Source: Buttiauxella warmboldiae
Lineage (GTDB): Bacteria; Pseudomonadota; Gammaproteobacteria; Enterobacterales; Enterobacteriaceae
Direction of reading: 5' to 3'
Length of the DNA stretch: 64,000 nucleotides
Assembly (NCBI RefSeq): GCF_003818135.1
Contig: NZ_RPOH01000025.1
Location: 51,028 to 115,027, forward strand
The position numbers and the translations under genes are program-made. Positions 21,901-32,836 of this stretch are shown one piece after another (within the stretch, counting starts at the first letter, position 1; every line of letters starts with the position of its first letter). A model generated the notes under the pieces. The model was not told where the DNA came from and did no database searches. It saw nothing but the letters and a program-made list of their open reading frames with translations.

Positions 21901-22706
21901 GCTACAAGCTGATGTCAGCCCTGGGCGTGCGCAACCTGGCGGGTTACAACGAACGCGTGCTGGAAGCCGAACGCATGGGCCGCCCAATTCCAGATCCCTT
22001 CTGGAAGCCAGGCGACAGCATGGAAGTCTCCCATCCGATGCTGGAAAAACTGCCGTATATCGTGGTGCTGGTGGATGAATTTGCCGACCTGATGATGACG
22101 GTTGGCAAGAAGGTGGAAGAGCTGATTGCTCGCCTGGCGCAGAAAGCACGTGCCGCAGGTATTCACCTTGTACTGGCCACACAGCGTCCATCGGTTGACG
22201 TAATTACCGGCTTGATTAAGGCCAACATTCCAACGCGCGTGGCGTTTACCGTGTCGAGCAAAATCGACTCCCGTACCATTCTCGACCAGGCCGGTGCTGA
22301 GTCGCTGCTGGGAATGGGGGATATGCTTTATTCCGGGCCAAACTCAACGCTGCCGGTGCGCGTGCACGGCGCGTTTGTACGCGACCAGGAAGTTCATGCG
22401 GTGGTTCAGGACTGGAAAGCGCGTGGTCGCCCTCAATACATCACCGGCATTACTTCCGATAGTGAAAGTGAAGGCGGCGCAGGAGGCGGGCTGGACGGCG
22501 ATGAAGAGCTCGATCCGTTATTCGACCAGGCGGTTGCTTTTGTGGTTGAAAAACGTAAAGCGTCTATTTCCGGCGTACAGCGTCAGTTCCGCATTGGCTA
22601 TAACCGCGCCGCTCGCATTGTTGAACAGATGGAAGCGCAGGGCATCGTCAGTCCGCAGGGGCATAACGGTAACCGTGAAGTGCTTGCGCCACCGCCATTT
22701 GAGTAA
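18924..22706 (+). CDS. ftsK: DNA translocase FtsK
   Basis: 1260 residues (E. coli about 1329). Four N-terminal membrane helices (about 25-190) anchor it to the divisome. A low-complexity Pro/Gln/Ala-rich linker runs from about 200 to 770. The RecA-like motor has Walker A GTTGSGKS (921-928) and Walker [10 protein letters not shown] (Asp1051). The C-terminal gamma winged helix (about 1195-1260, [23 protein letters not shown]) reads KOPS and activates XerCD. FtsK pumps chromosome termini through the septum. The start is TTG after GGAGAG, as in E. coli. The linker lacks the long PQQPVAPQ repeat array of E. coli but has two duplicated motifs of its own (see findings). A LexA box lies upstream. Confidence 0.97.
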   Translation: MSQEYTEEKEVTLRKLSSGRRALEALLLLVAIFAVYLMVALLSFNPSDPSWSQTAWHEPIHNLGGIPGAWLADTLLFIFGVMAYTIPAIIIGACWFTFRNRDSEEFVDYFAVSLRLIGVLAMVLTACGLAAINADDIWYFASGGVIGSLLSTAMMPLLNSSGGTIALLCVWAAGLTLFTGWSWIGIAEKIGSATLSVLTFASNRTRRDNTWQDDDYDDEEHHDEEYAPEVERRESRRARILRGALARKQRISEKFSNPNGRKTDSALFSGKRMDDADDDVLFSDHKATLPEEDVLFSGHKATMPESEEYDPLLHGYSIVEPVAAPAAAAMANTAYAAPAMPEATVSPAIVPAPEMEPIPAIAWEPAPTPVTPEPVIAPAPESYNTPGIAQQSPPQQEPQQVTSYWSEPEFAQPAVTQPPVEPAYFAPAAAEPAVQPEPVEEIKPAVRPPIYHFEEVEAKRAREREQLAAWYQPVNEPKPDPYGYDSSPAFASASPAATSHFDAPAMPHGFASVTPEAPVVPAPAVAQGVKEAAKVAGAAAAFSPVFSIAGDAPRPQIKEGIGPQLPRPNRVRVPTRRELASYGIKLPSQRMAEEEARRQNGMDIDEGYADDAEEREQHELARQFAAQQQQRYGEEYEDDAVQQSEDEAEQAELARQFATQQQQRYSAPPQQPTQQQPNNAPFSLDDFGLSPMKTLVNDGPSEPLFTPGHIEEPAPVPQPQSWQAAPQAHMPQQTPAPAPAAAPSIQESLIHPFLMRNGDDRPLQRPTTPLPSLDLLTSPPAEVEPVDTFALEQMARLVEARLADYRIKADVVDYSPGPVITRFELDLAPGVKAARISNLSRDLARSLSTVAVRVVEVIPGKPYVGLELPNKKRQTVYLREVLDCPKFRESASPLTVVLGKDIGGEPVIADLAKMPHLLVAGTTGSGKSVGVNAMILSMLYKATPDEVRFIMIDPKMLELSVYEGIPHLLTEVVTDMKDAANALRWSVNEMERRYKLMSALGVRNLAGYNERVLEAERMGRPIPDPFWKPGDSMEVSHPMLEKLPYIVVLVDEFADLMMTVGKKVEELIARLAQKARAAGIHLVLATQRPSVDVITGLIKANIPTRVAFTVSSKIDSRTILDQAGAESLLGMGDMLYSGPNSTLPVRVHGAFVRDQEVHAVVQDWKARGRPQYITGITSDSESEGGAGGGLDGDEELDPLFDQAVAFVVEKRKASISGVQRQFRIGYNRAARIVEQMEAQGIVSPQGHNGNREVLAPPPFE

Positions 22707-22717
22707 CTTTTTGCATC

Positions 22718-22741
22718 AGAGCCGCGGCTGCGGCTCTTTTG
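22718..22741 (+). terminator. Terminator after ftsK
   Basis: AGAGCCGC and GCGGCTCT pair perfectly around GGCT and are followed by TTTT, 11 bases after the ftsK stop. Confidence 0.8.
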
Positions 22742-22869
22742 CAAAGATGGGTAAATTGCCGGAAAATCAGCTTATTCTTCTGTTGCTCAGCAACGGCTCT
22801 CGACTAGAGTGGGCAGCAGAAAGGCTACAGCGCACTCGCTTTGTGGCGCATGAATTTAAAGGGATCATA

Positions 22870-23481
22870 ATGAAAAAAATCGCTATTACTGGTGCTTTGT
22901 TGGCGGCTCTGACCGCTACCGCCGCCTGGGCTGACGCCGCGGGCGACCTGAAAGCCCGTCTGGATAAAGTCAGCAGCTTCCACGCCAGCTTCACGCAGCA
23001 GGTGACCGATGGTAGCGGTGCTGCGGTTCAGGAAGGTCAGGGGGATTTGTGGGTGAAGCGCCCGAACCTGTTCAACTGGCATATGACGCAGCCTGATGAG
23101 AGCATTCTGGTTTCTGATGGCAAAACTCTGTGGTTCTACAACCCGTTTGTTGAGCAAGTTAGCGCGACCTGGCTGAAAGACGCCACCGGGAATACGCCGT
23201 TTATGTTGATTGCCCGCAACCAAAGCAGCGACTGGCAGCAATACAACATCAGGCAAAGCGGTGATGATTTTGTGCTGACGCCAAAAACCAGCGCCGGCAA
23301 CCTCAAGCAGTTCACGATTAACGTCGGCCGCGACGGGACTATCCATCAGTTCAGCGCCATTGAGCAGGACGATCAGCGCAGTAGCTATGCGCTGAAAACG
23401 CAGCAAAACGGCGCGGTGGAGATGAGCAAGTTCAAATTTACCCCGCCTGAAGGCGTGACGGTGGACGATCAACGTAAGTAG
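22870..23481 (+). CDS. lolA: LolA, periplasmic lipoprotein carrier
   Basis: 203 residues, as in E. coli. A Sec signal peptide (residues 1-21, [21 protein letters not shown]) is followed by the mature start [16 protein letters not shown]. LolA takes lipoproteins from the LolCDE transporter in the inner membrane and carries them across the periplasm to LolB. A much longer open frame starting at 22294 runs in from an out-of-frame part of ftsK; the signal peptide and the GGATC-spaced ATG at 22870 fix the real start. rarA follows after eight bases, so the two are probably co-transcribed. Confidence 0.97.
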   Translation: MKKIAITGALLAALTATAAWADAAGDLKARLDKVSSFHASFTQQVTDGSGAAVQEGQGDLWVKRPNLFNWHMTQPDESILVSDGKTLWFYNPFVEQVSATWLKDATGNTPFMLIARNQSSDWQQYNIRQSGDDFVLTPKTSAGNLKQFTINVGRDGTIHQFSAIEQDDQRSSYALKTQQNGAVEMSKFKFTPPEGVTVDDQRK

Positions 23482-23489
23482 GGGTATCA

Positions 23490-24833
23490 GTGAGCAACCT
23501 GTCGCTCGATTTTTCTGAAAATACCTTCAAGCCTCTGGCCGCTCGTATGCGGCCGGAGAACCTCGCGCAGTACATCGGCCAACAACATCTGCTTGCCCCC
23601 GGCAAACCGCTACCGAAAGCCATCGTTGCGGGGCATCTTCATTCGATGATTTTATGGGGGCCGCCAGGCACCGGTAAAACCACGCTTGCGGAAGTGATTG
23701 CTCACTATGCTGATGCGGATGTGGAACGCATTTCGGCCGTCACTTCCGGGGTCAAAGAGATCCGCGAAGCGATAGAGCGCGCGCGCCAGAACCGCAATGC
23801 CGGGCGGCGTACCATTCTGTTTGTGGACGAAGTTCATCGCTTTAACAAAAGCCAGCAGGATGCGTTTTTGCCGCACATCGAAGACGGCACCATTACCTTT
23901 ATCGGCGCGACCACCGAAAACCCGTCATTCGAGTTGAACTCGGCGCTGCTTTCACGCGCCCGCGTTTATTTGTTGAAATCGCTGACCGCTGAAGACATTG
24001 AACAAGTGCTCGATCAGGCGATGAGCGATACGGCTCGCGGCTACGGCGGGCAGAATATCGTGCTGCCGGATGAAACCCGTTTGGCCATTGCTGAACTGGT
24101 GAACGGCGATGCTCGCCGCGCGCTGAATACGCTCGAAATGATGGCCGATATGGCGGAAGTTGATGCCAGCGGACAACGCATTTTACAAATGGCGCTTCTG
24201 ACCGAAATTGCAGGCGAATGCAGCGCGCGCTTTGATAACAAAGGCGATCGTTTTTACGATCTGATTTCTGCTTTGCATAAATCGGTGCGCGGCTCCTCTC
24301 CGGATGCAGCGCTGTACTGGTATGCGCGCATTATCACCGCGGGTGGCGATCCTCTGTATGTGGCGCGTCGTCTGTTAGCCATTGCCTCGGAAGACGTAGG
24401 CAATGCCGATCCGCGTGGGATGCAAGTCGCGATTGCGGCCTGGGACTGCTTCACGCGCGTTGGCCCGGCCGAAGGGGAACGCGCTATTGCCCAGGCCATT
24501 GTTTACCTGGCCTGTGCGCCGAAAAGCAATGCGGTTTACACGGCATTTAAAGCGGCAATGGCCGATGCCCGTGAGCGCCCGGATTACGACGTTCCTGTTC
24601 ATCTGCGCAATGCGCCAACCAAATTGATGAAAGAAATGGGGTATGGGCAGGAGTACCGCTACGCTCATGACGAACCCAATGCCTATGCTTCCGGCGAAGT
24701 TTACTTTCCGCAGGAAATGGCACAAACACGCTATTATCGCCCGACAAACAGAGGTCTTGAGGGCAAGATTGGTGAAAAGCTCGCCTGGCTTGCTGAACAG
24801 GATCAAAATAGCCCGACAAAACGCTACCGCTAA
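23490..24833 (+). CDS. rarA: RarA (MgsA), replication-associated AAA+ ATPase
   Basis: 447 residues, as in E. coli, starting at GTG. Walker A GPPGTGKT (57-64), Walker [14 protein letters not shown], and sensor [10 protein letters not shown] are present, followed by the tetramerisation and SSB-interacting C-terminal region. RarA belongs to the clamp-loader AAA+ group with human WRNIP1 and yeast Mgs1 and acts at stalled forks in the cytoplasm. It lies between lolA and serS in the usual order. Confidence 0.96.
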   Translation: MSNLSLDFSENTFKPLAARMRPENLAQYIGQQHLLAPGKPLPKAIVAGHLHSMILWGPPGTGKTTLAEVIAHYADADVERISAVTSGVKEIREAIERARQNRNAGRRTILFVDEVHRFNKSQQDAFLPHIEDGTITFIGATTENPSFELNSALLSRARVYLLKSLTAEDIEQVLDQAMSDTARGYGGQNIVLPDETRLAIAELVNGDARRALNTLEMMADMAEVDASGQRILQMALLTEIAGECSARFDNKGDRFYDLISALHKSVRGSSPDAALYWYARIITAGGDPLYVARRLLAIASEDVGNADPRGMQVAIAAWDCFTRVGPAEGERAIAQAIVYLACAPKSNAVYTAFKAAMADARERPDYDVPVHLRNAPTKLMKEMGYGQEYRYAHDEPNAYASGEVYFPQEMAQTRYYRPTNRGLEGKIGEKLAWLAEQDQNSPTKRYR

Positions 24834-24906
24834 TGCAGACGTTGCGGTAAGGTTAGCAAGACTTTCTATGCGGTTGCAGGCTGTGACCGCTATCCCCTTC
24901 ATTTAA

Positions 24907-26220
<1,314 letters not shown>

Positions 26221-26257
26221 TTATTACGGCTGATGTATTCGTTCTATTTCATTCTGG

Positions 26258-26283
26258 AAAAGCGCCTGCGGGCGCTTTTTTTA
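26258..26283 (+). terminator. Terminator after serS
   Basis: AAAGCGCC and GGCGCTTT form a perfect stem with a TGCG loop and run into seven Ts. Confidence 0.9.
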
Positions 26284-26323
26284 TGGCGTAATTATTCTCA
26301 TTCCCACAGTTAACCTCCCTTTA

Positions 26324-26364
26324 TTGACATCAGGCAATAACAAATACCCCTATATGAGTATTAT
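26324..26364 (+). promoter_or_regulatory. dmsA promoter: FNR site, NarL/NarP 7-2-7 site and -10
   Basis: Three elements align. An FNR-like box TTGACATCAGGCAA at 26324-26337 matches 7 of 10 fixed positions. Heptamers TACCCCT (26345-26351) and ATGAGTA (26354-26360) both match TACYNMT, in inverted orientation two bases apart, the 7-2-7 arrangement bound by NarL and NarP. A -10 TATTAT (26359-26364) predicts a start near 26372, putting FNR at -41.5. FNR would activate without oxygen and NarL would block the promoter with nitrate, as in E. coli dmsA. Confidence 0.72.
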
Positions 26365-26446
26365 CGCCCTCAGAAAGAGAGTGAAGGTGACGAAGACAAC
26401 TCATTCAGTTTGCTTATCATTGGCGGTTTGAAGTGACATAAAGTGA

Positions 26447-26580
26447 CCGGCAGCCAGTCGTGATACTGAGATAAATTAAAACACTCCTTTCTCTTTTGAG
26501 CCGAGCAACGGAAACGCGGGCTGCACTTTCCTGGGTAACCACTGCCGGCTTGTTTAAATGTGAGCACCAAACAAGTGGGT
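26447..26580 (+). promoter_or_regulatory. Probable Moco RNA motif (molybdenum-cofactor element) in the dmsA leader
   Basis: The long leader of dmsA can fold into a compact structure. A 7-bp closing stem CCGGCAG (26447-26453) pairs with CTGCCGG (26542-26548). Inside are AGCC/GGCT pairing (26499-26502 with 26519-26522) and a TGG-GTAA-CCA hairpin (26532-26541) with a GNRA tetraloop, directly abutting the closing stem. The block GGGCTGCACTTTCCTGGG resembles the Moco RNA motif as I recall it from moaA leaders. A second hairpin CTTGTTT (26549-26555) with AAACAAG (26569-26575) abuts the weak ribosome site AAGTGGG and looks like an expression platform. DmsA needs a molybdenum cofactor, so the target fits. 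A covariance-model search was not possible. Confidence 0.55.
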
Positions 26581-26584
26581 CATT

Positions 26585-29029
26585 ATGAAAGAGAAAACTT
26601 CTGATGCGGTTCTGGGCGCGCAGGTCAGCCGCCGTAAGCTGGTGAAAACCACCGCTATCGGTGGGCTTGCCGCTGCGAGCGGAGCATTAACGCTCCCCTT
26701 TAGCCGTCTGGCTTTTGCACAAACTCCCGCTGACACCCTGAACGCCGCTGAGAATGTGGTCTGGAGCGCCTGTACGGTGAACTGTGGCAGCCGCTGCCCG
26801 CTGCGTATGCATGTGGTGGACGGTGAAATCAAATATGTCGAGACCGATAATACCGGTAATGATGATTATGAGGGGCTGCATCAGGTTCGTGCCTGCCTGC
26901 GTGGCCGTTCAATGCGTCGCCGCGTCTATAATGCCGACCGCCTGAAATATCCAATGAAGCGCGTAGGTGCCCGTGGCGAAGGCAAGTTTGAGCGCATCAG
27001 CTGGGACGAAGCTTTTGATACCATCGCTAACAGCATGAAAGGCATCATTAAAGAGTATGGTAACGAAGCCATTTATCTGAACTATGGCACCGGGACGTTG
27101 GGGGGGACAATGACCCGTTCCTGGCCACCGGGCTCGACGCTGATTGCGCGTCTGATGAACTGCTGTGGCGGATATCTGAATCATTATGGTGACTATTCGA
27201 CCGCACAAATCGCCGCGGGCCTGAACTACACCTATGGCGGCTGGGCGGATGGCAATAGCCCGTCTGACATTGAAAACAGCAAGCTTGTCGTCTTGTTTGG
27301 CAATAACCCAGGGGAAACGCGGATGAGCGGCGGCGGGGTGACTTACTACCTCGAACAGGCACGCGAGAAATCTAACGCGCGCATGATTATCATCGACCCG
27401 CGTTATACCGACACCGGCGCCGGGCGCGAAGATGAGTGGATCCCGATTCGTCCAGGTACAGATACCGCGCTTATCTCCGCTCTGGCCTGGGTGATGATCT
27501 CTGAAAATCTCGTTGACCAGCCGTTCCTTGATAAATACTGCGTGGGATACGATGAAAAAACGCTGCCGGATACTGCCCCAGCGAATGGCCATTACAAGGC
27601 TTATATTCTCGGTTCCGGCGCTGACGGCGTGGCAAAAACCCCGCAGTGGGCGGCAAAAATCACCGGGATCCCTGCTGAGCGCATTGTGAAGCTGGCCCGT
27701 GAAATTGCCAGCGCTAAGCCCGCATTTATCAGCCAGGGCTGGGGGCCGCAGCGCCACTCAAACGGCGAGCTGGTTTCCCGTGCCATCGCAATGCTGTCGA
27801 TTCTGACCGGCAACGTCGGTATTCATGGCGGTAACAGCGGCGCGCGTGAAGGCTCTTATAGCCTGCCGTTTGTGCGTATGCCGACATTTGAAAACCCCGT
27901 CAAGACCAGTATTTCAATGTTCTTGTGGACGGATGCTATCGAACGTGGCCCGGAAATGACCGCCACACGCGATGGCGTGCGTGGTAAAGATAAGCTAGAT
28001 GTACCGATCAAGATGATCTGGAACTATGCCGGTAACTGCCTGATCAACCAGCATTCTGAGATCAACCGCACCCATGAGATCCTGCAGGATGATAAAAAAT
28101 GCGAGATGATTGTGGTTATTGATAACCACATGACTTCTTCCGCGAAATACGCGGATATCCTGCTGCCAGACTGCACCGCTTCGGAACAGATGGATTTCTG
28201 CCTCGATGCCTCCGCAGGCAACATGGCGTACGTGATCTTTGCCGGCCAGGCCATTAAACCGCGCTTTGAGTGCAAAACGATTTATGAAATGACCAGCGAG
28301 ATTGCTAAGCGCATGGGGGTGGAGCAGAAATTTACCGAAGGTCGCAGCCAGGAACAGTGGATGCGCCATCTGTATCAGCAATCTCAGCAGGCGATTCCTG
28401 AGCTGCCGAGCTTCGAAGAGTTCAGCAAGCAAGGCATCTTTAAGAAGCGCGATCCTGATGGACACCATGTTGCCTATAAAGCCTTCCGTGAAGATCCTGT
28501 GGCGAATCCGTTGACCACCCCATCCGGGAAAATTGAGATCTATTCTGCGCAACTGGCAGAAATTGCTGCGAGCTGGCAGCTCAATGAAGGCGACGTTATC
28601 GACCCGCTGCCGGTTTACAGCGCGGGCTTTGAAAACTACGGCGATCCGCTGGCGGAAAAATGGCCGTTACAGATGACCGGTTTCCACTATAAAGCGCGTA
28701 CCCACTCAACCTACGGCAACGTGGATGTGCTGAAGGCCGCTTGCCGTCAGGAGATGTGGATCAATCCACTGGATGCACAGTCGCGCGGCATTAAAAACGG
28801 CGACATCGTGCGTATCTTCAACGATCGAGGAGAAGTGCAAATCAACGCGAAAGTCACGCCGCGCATTATTCCTGGCGTGGTCGCGATGGGAGAAGGGGCG
28901 TGGTATAGCCCGGATGCCAATAAAATTGACCATGCTGGCTGCATTAACGTGCTGACCACCCAGCGACCATCGCCACTGGCCAAAGGCAACCCCTCCCACA
29001 GTAACCTCGTCCAGGTCGAGAAGGCGTAA
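26585..29029 (+). CDS. dmsA: Dimethyl sulfoxide reductase catalytic subunit DmsA
   Basis: 814 residues, as in E. coli. A twin-arginine signal (SRRKLVK, residues 15-21, cleavage near LAFA) sends the folded protein through Tat. The mature protein opens with the iron-sulfur motif WSACTVNCGSRCPLR and continues with the molybdopterin guanine dinucleotide domains; the serine of GDYSTAQ is the expected molybdenum ligand. DmsA reduces DMSO and N-oxides as terminal acceptors in anaerobic respiration, with electrons from menaquinol via DmsC and DmsB. It is the first gene of dmsABC. The dedicated chaperone DmsD is not encoded here. FNR/NarL control and a probable Moco RNA lie upstream. Confidence 0.97.
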   Translation: MKEKTSDAVLGAQVSRRKLVKTTAIGGLAAASGALTLPFSRLAFAQTPADTLNAAENVVWSACTVNCGSRCPLRMHVVDGEIKYVETDNTGNDDYEGLHQVRACLRGRSMRRRVYNADRLKYPMKRVGARGEGKFERISWDEAFDTIANSMKGIIKEYGNEAIYLNYGTGTLGGTMTRSWPPGSTLIARLMNCCGGYLNHYGDYSTAQIAAGLNYTYGGWADGNSPSDIENSKLVVLFGNNPGETRMSGGGVTYYLEQAREKSNARMIIIDPRYTDTGAGREDEWIPIRPGTDTALISALAWVMISENLVDQPFLDKYCVGYDEKTLPDTAPANGHYKAYILGSGADGVAKTPQWAAKITGIPAERIVKLAREIASAKPAFISQGWGPQRHSNGELVSRAIAMLSILTGNVGIHGGNSGAREGSYSLPFVRMPTFENPVKTSISMFLWTDAIERGPEMTATRDGVRGKDKLDVPIKMIWNYAGNCLINQHSEINRTHEILQDDKKCEMIVVIDNHMTSSAKYADILLPDCTASEQMDFCLDASAGNMAYVIFAGQAIKPRFECKTIYEMTSEIAKRMGVEQKFTEGRSQEQWMRHLYQQSQQAIPELPSFEEFSKQGIFKKRDPDGHHVAYKAFREDPVANPLTTPSGKIEIYSAQLAEIAASWQLNEGDVIDPLPVYSAGFENYGDPLAEKWPLQMTGFHYKARTHSTYGNVDVLKAACRQEMWINPLDAQSRGIKNGDIVRIFNDRGEVQINAKVTPRIIPGVVAMGEGAWYSPDANKIDHAGCINVLTTQRPSPLAKGNPSHSNLVQVEKA

Positions 29030-29039
29030 GGAATAGCTG

Positions 29040-29657
29040 ATGACAACTCAATACGGATTTTATATAGATTCCAGCCGCTGCACCGGTTGCAAGACCTGCG
29101 AACTGGCATGCAAAGACTACAAAAATTTAGGCCCGGATGTCAGCTTCCGCCGTATCTATGAATACGCGGGCGGCGACTGGCAGGAAGATAACGGCGTCTG
29201 GCAGCAGAATGTGTTCGCCTATTATCTGTCGATTGCCTGTAACCACTGCGAAGATCCTGCATGTACCAAGGTCTGCCCAAGCGGTGCGATGCACAAGCGT
29301 GAGGACGGCTTTGTCGTCGTCAACGAAGACGTATGCATTGGCTGCCGTTATTGCCATATGGCTTGCCCGTATGGCGCACCACAGTACAACGCAGAAAAAG
29401 GCCATATGACGAAATGTGATGGCTGCTACTCGCGTATCGCGGAAGGGAAGAAACCGGTTTGTGTGGAATCCTGTCCGTTGCGTGCGCTGGATATGGCACC
29501 AATTGCTGAACTGCGCGCGAAATATGGCGAGCAGGCAGCGATAGCTCCGCTGCCATCGGCCCATTTCACCAGGCCAAATATCGTCATTAAACCTAACGCC
29601 AACAGCCGCCCTTGTGGGGACAAAACCGGCTATCTGGCAAACCCTAAGGAGGTGTGA
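29040..29657 (+). CDS. dmsB: DMSO reductase iron-sulfur subunit DmsB
   Basis: 205 residues, as in E. coli. Sixteen cysteines in four groups (CTGCKTCELAC, CNHCEDPACTKVC, CIGCRYCHMAC, CDGCYSR…CVESC) bind four [4Fe-4S] clusters that carry electrons from DmsC to DmsA. It has no signal peptide and is exported with DmsA through Tat. It starts 10 bases after dmsA. Confidence 0.97.
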   Translation: MTTQYGFYIDSSRCTGCKTCELACKDYKNLGPDVSFRRIYEYAGGDWQEDNGVWQQNVFAYYLSIACNHCEDPACTKVCPSGAMHKREDGFVVVNEDVCIGCRYCHMACPYGAPQYNAEKGHMTKCDGCYSRIAEGKKPVCVESCPLRALDMAPIAELRAKYGEQAAIAPLPSAHFTRPNIVIKPNANSRPCGDKTGYLANPKEV

Positions 29658-29658
29658 G

Positions 29659-30519
29659 ATGGGTAACGGATGGCATGAATGGCCGCTGATGGTCTTTACG
29701 GTTTTAGGGCAGTGCGTCGCCGGTGGCTTTATTGTTATCGCGCTGGCGTTGCTGACCGGCGTTAGGGAACCTGCGCAGCTTAAACGCGTGCACTGGGCGA
29801 TGATCGTGCTGTGGGTGCTGATGGGGATTGGCTTTATGGCCTCGGTGCTTCACCTTGGTTCACCGCTGCGCGCCTTCAACTCGCTTAATCGAATGGGCGA
29901 GTCAGCATTGAGTAATGAAATTGCCAGCGGTTCGCTGTTCTTTGCCGCAGGCGGATTCTGGTGGCTGCTAACCGTGCTGGGCAAAATGCCGCAGGCGTTG
30001 GGTAAAATCTGGATGGCGCTGACCATGGTGCTGGGCGTGTTTTTCGTCTGGATGATGTGCAAGGTCTACCTGATTGATACCGTACCAACGTGGTATAGCA
30101 TTTATACACCGCTCAGTTTCTTCCTGACGATGCTGATTGGCGGGCCGCTGCTGGGCTATCTGCTACTGCGAGTGGCTGGCGTCACCGGCTGGGGGATGCG
30201 CATTCTTCCGGCTGTATCACTGTTAGCCGTTGTTGCGAGTACTGCGGTGGTGATGCTGCAAGGAATGGAGCTAGCGACTATTCAAAGTTCCATTGCGCAG
30301 GCATCGACGCTGGTTCCGCAATACGGCGCGTTAATGTCATGGCGACTGCTGGTTCTGGCTGCGGCTTTAGCCTGCTGGATTATTCCACAGCTCAAAGGTG
30401 GGCTGGCAAATCCCGCGCTGCTGGCGCTAGCTTTTGTGCTGATGATTGCCGGAGAGCTTATCGGGCGCGGCGTATTCTACGGCTTACATATGACCGTCGG
30501 TATGGCGATCGCCAGCTAG
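29659..30519 (+). CDS. dmsC: DMSO reductase membrane anchor DmsC
   Basis: 286 residues (E. coli 287) with eight predicted membrane helices. DmsC anchors DmsAB and oxidises menaquinol. The ATG at 29659, one base after the dmsB stop, follows a strong AAGGAGGT; an in-frame start 45 bases upstream lies within dmsB and is rejected. The opening MGNGWHEWPL and the C-terminal GELIGRGVFYGLHMTVGMA are family-typical. Last gene of the operon. Confidence 0.96.
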   Translation: MGNGWHEWPLMVFTVLGQCVAGGFIVIALALLTGVREPAQLKRVHWAMIVLWVLMGIGFMASVLHLGSPLRAFNSLNRMGESALSNEIASGSLFFAAGGFWWLLTVLGKMPQALGKIWMALTMVLGVFFVWMMCKVYLIDTVPTWYSIYTPLSFFLTMLIGGPLLGYLLLRVAGVTGWGMRILPAVSLLAVVASTAVVMLQGMELATIQSSIAQASTLVPQYGALMSWRLLVLAAALACWIIPQLKGGLANPALLALAFVLMIAGELIGRGVFYGLHMTVGMAIAS

Positions 30520-30531
30520 TCAACGCTTAAA

Positions 30532-30564
30532 ACGAAATGCGCCTGCGGGCGCATTTCGTCTTTT
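30532..30564 (+). terminator. Terminator after dmsABC
   Basis: CGAAATGCGCC and GGCGCATTTCG pair perfectly around TGCG and are followed by TCTTTT. Confidence 0.85.
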
Positions 30565-30810
30565 CAGATAAGAAAATATCATCCGAATGACCATGAAATT
30601 TTTCATCCGGTCAGCCGCGCGGCACGATCCTAAGATCCCATCAAAAACAGTCAGATAGCTTCTGGCGTTAGCGCTTCCCCGACCGGTTAGATAAGTTTTA
30701 TCAATCGACAGCCTGCAAATCGCGCCAGGCCCTGCCAGCGCTGGATTGACAATCTTTTTTCCGCTGGCATGATGCGCGCAATTTCTTCTCTTCCTCGCGG
30801 TTTTTTTTAC
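30565..30810 (+). promoter_or_regulatory. Intergenic region dmsC–ycaD with probable ycaD promoter
   Basis: A TTGACA (30746-30751), 16-base spacer and CATGAT (30768-30773) form a candidate sigma-70 promoter, starting near 30780. The resulting leader of about 30 bases contains eight consecutive Ts (30801-30808) directly before ACATG and no Shine-Dalgarno. An imperfect inverted repeat (TGACCATGAA with TTCATCCGGTCA, 30588-30613) lies upstream. The ycaC gene that E. coli has here is absent and I saw no remnant of it. Confidence 0.5.
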
Positions 30811-31959
30811 ATGTCCACCTATACCCGACCGGTGCTGCTTTTGCTCTGTGGTCTGATGCTTTTGACCCTGGCGATTGCGGTATTAAATACGCTGGTTCCA
30901 CTCTGGTTAGCCCATGAGCATCTGCCAACCTGGCAAGTCGGGATGGTGGGGTCGTCCTATTTTACCGGCAACCTGCTCGGAACTTTGCTGACCGGCTGGC
31001 TGATTAAGCGTCAGGGTTTTAACCGCAGCTACTATCTGGCCTCGCTGATTTTTGCCGCTGGTTGCGCAGGGCTGGGATTAATGACCGGTTTCTGGAGCTG
31101 GATGGCGTGGCGTTTCATTGCCGGGGTTGGCTGCGCGATGATTTGGGTAGTGGTGGAAAGTGCGCTGATGTGCAGCGGGACTTCGCGTAATCGCGGACGC
31201 CTGCTGGCGGCATACATGATGGTTTATTACGTAGGCACCGTGCTGGGTCAACTGTTGATAAGCAAAATGCCCACGGATTTAGCCAGCGTTCTGCCAGGGG
31301 TAACCGCGCTGATTCTGAGCGCTATTCTTCCGCTGCTGTTCACCCGTATTGTGAACGATCGCAGTGAAAATCAGGAGGCGACACCGGTCTGGCCGATGCT
31401 GCGCCTGCGCCACGCGCGCCTTGGCGTGAACGGCTGCATTATTTCCGGGATTGTTCTGGGTTCGCTGTACGGATTAATGCCGCTGTATTTAAATCATCAG
31501 GGCGTCAGCGATGCGGGCATTGGTTTCTGGATGGCGGTGATGGTCAGTGCGGGCATTGTCGGGCAGTGGCCGGTAGGGCGCCTGGCCGATCGTTTTGGCC
31601 GTTTGCTGGTGCTGCGAGTTCAGGTGTTCGTGGTTATTCTGGGCTGCATGGCGATGCTAACTCATGCCGCAATGGGGCCAACACTGTTTGTGCTGGGGGC
31701 GGCTGGGTTTACGCTGTATCCGGTAGCGATGGCCTGGGCTTGTGAAAAAGTGGAGCACCACCAGCTGGTCGCCATGAATCAGGCTCTGTTATTGAGCTAT
31801 ACCGTGGGCAGCTTGCTGGGCCCAACCTTGACCTCGATGCTGATGCAAAGCTACTCAGACAGTTTACTGTTTGTGATGATTGCCGGCGTGGCGTTTGTAT
31901 ACCTGCTGATGTTACTGCGCAAAGCAGGGGCGCATACCACACCGATTGCCCATGCCTGA
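30811..31959 (+). CDS. ycaD: MFS-type transporter YcaD
   Basis: 382 residues, as in E. coli, with twelve predicted membrane helices. It belongs to the major facilitator superfamily; the substrate is unknown. The helix 2-3 loop has a GxLxDrxGr-like motif ([15 protein letters not shown]) and the second half a matching copy ([15 protein letters not shown]). The start MSTYTRP at 30811 agrees with the E. coli protein; two ATG codons at 30769 and 30772 are in frame but coincide with the predicted promoter. The chosen start has no Shine-Dalgarno, only a U-rich leader, which may favour binding by ribosomal protein S1. Confidence 0.9.
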   Translation: MSTYTRPVLLLLCGLMLLTLAIAVLNTLVPLWLAHEHLPTWQVGMVGSSYFTGNLLGTLLTGWLIKRQGFNRSYYLASLIFAAGCAGLGLMTGFWSWMAWRFIAGVGCAMIWVVVESALMCSGTSRNRGRLLAAYMMVYYVGTVLGQLLISKMPTDLASVLPGVTALILSAILPLLFTRIVNDRSENQEATPVWPMLRLRHARLGVNGCIISGIVLGSLYGLMPLYLNHQGVSDAGIGFWMAVMVSAGIVGQWPVGRLADRFGRLLVLRVQVFVVILGCMAMLTHAAMGPTLFVLGAAGFTLYPVAMAWACEKVEHHQLVAMNQALLLSYTVGSLLGPTLTSMLMQSYSDSLLFVMIAGVAFVYLLMLLRKAGAHTTPIAHA

Positions 31960-31960
31960 T

Positions 31961-31993
31961 AAAAATGGCCCTCATTCAGCATGAGGGCCATAT
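31961..31993. terminator. Terminator between ycaD and pflA
   Basis: ATGGCCCTCAT and ATGAGGGCCAT pair perfectly around TCAGC. On the pflA strand TTTTTAT follows, giving an efficient terminator; on the ycaD strand the tail is weaker. Confidence 0.82.
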
Positions 31994-32009
31994 TGCTAAT
32001 GTGGCAAAG

Positions 32010-32750
32010 TCAGTACATCACCTTGTGACCATACTGCTCCAGAATACCTTTCACGCGTTCCATGGTCTCTTTCTTCGGTGGATGCACGCCGTCAAGCTTG
32101 TACTCTTCACCCATCGCCACCCATTTGTGTTTGCCCAGTTCATGGTATGGCAAAAGCTCAATCTTCTCGACATTGCCCATATCACGCGTGAATTCGCCAA
32201 GGCGATGCGCCGAGTCATCATCGTCTGACCAACCCGGCACGACCACGTAGCGGATCCAGACATTCACGTTTTTATCTGCAAGGTAGCGTGCAAATTCCAG
32301 CGTGCGGTGATTCGAGACGCCAACCAGATGCTGGTGGATCTCATCATTCATCTGTTTTAAATCCAGCATCACCAGGTCGGTGACTTCGAGTAATTCATCA
32401 ACCACCGGATCGTAGCGACGTACAAAACCGTTGGTATCCAGGCAGGTATGAATGCCTTCCTGGCGACAGGCGCGGAACCAGTCGCGCACGAACTCGGCCT
32501 GCAGCATGGCTTCGCCGCCGGAGGCCGTGACGCCACCACCCGACGCATTCATAAAGTGGCGATAGGTCACCACCTCTTTCATCAGCTCTTCAACGGTTAT
32601 CTCTTTGCCGCTGTGGGTGTCCCAGGTATCACGGTTATGGCAATACAGGCAGCGCATCAGGCAGCCCTGGAAGAAGGTGATAAAACGAATGCCGGGACCA
32701 TCCACGGTTCCGCAGGATTCAAAGGAATGAATTCGGCCAATTACTGACAT
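32010..32750 (-). CDS. pflA: Pyruvate formate-lyase activating enzyme
   Basis: 246 residues, as in E. coli. A radical-SAM enzyme with the cluster motif C30-x3-C34-x2-C37 (CLMRCLYC) and the GGE-like SGGEAML segment. It uses S-adenosylmethionine and reduced flavodoxin to put the glycyl radical on PflB. Cytoplasmic. It lies 199 bases after pflB on the same strand, behind a partial terminator and a strong inverted repeat, so it is probably expressed at a lower level than pflB. Confidence 0.97.
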   Translation of the reverse strand: MSVIGRIHSFESCGTVDGPGIRFITFFQGCLMRCLYCHNRDTWDTHSGKEITVEELMKEVVTYRHFMNASGGGVTASGGEAMLQAEFVRDWFRACRQEGIHTCLDTNGFVRRYDPVVDELLEVTDLVMLDLKQMNDEIHQHLVGVSNHRTLEFARYLADKNVNVWIRYVVVPGWSDDDDSAHRLGEFTRDMGNVEKIELLPYHELGKHKWVAMGEEYKLDGVHPPKKETMERVKGILEQYGHKVMY

Positions 32751-32836
32751 TGCGGTGTTCTCTCCAGTATGGGCTCGTGCTTTAAAACAGGAACCCGGTT
32801 GAGCGCGGTCTGTGTACAGATTGCCGCGTCGAATCA

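Noticed and set aside
22294..22869. Long in-frame N-terminal extension of lolA
   Set aside because: It is the +1 frame of ftsK and a terminator region; the signal peptide beginning at 22870 defines the real start.
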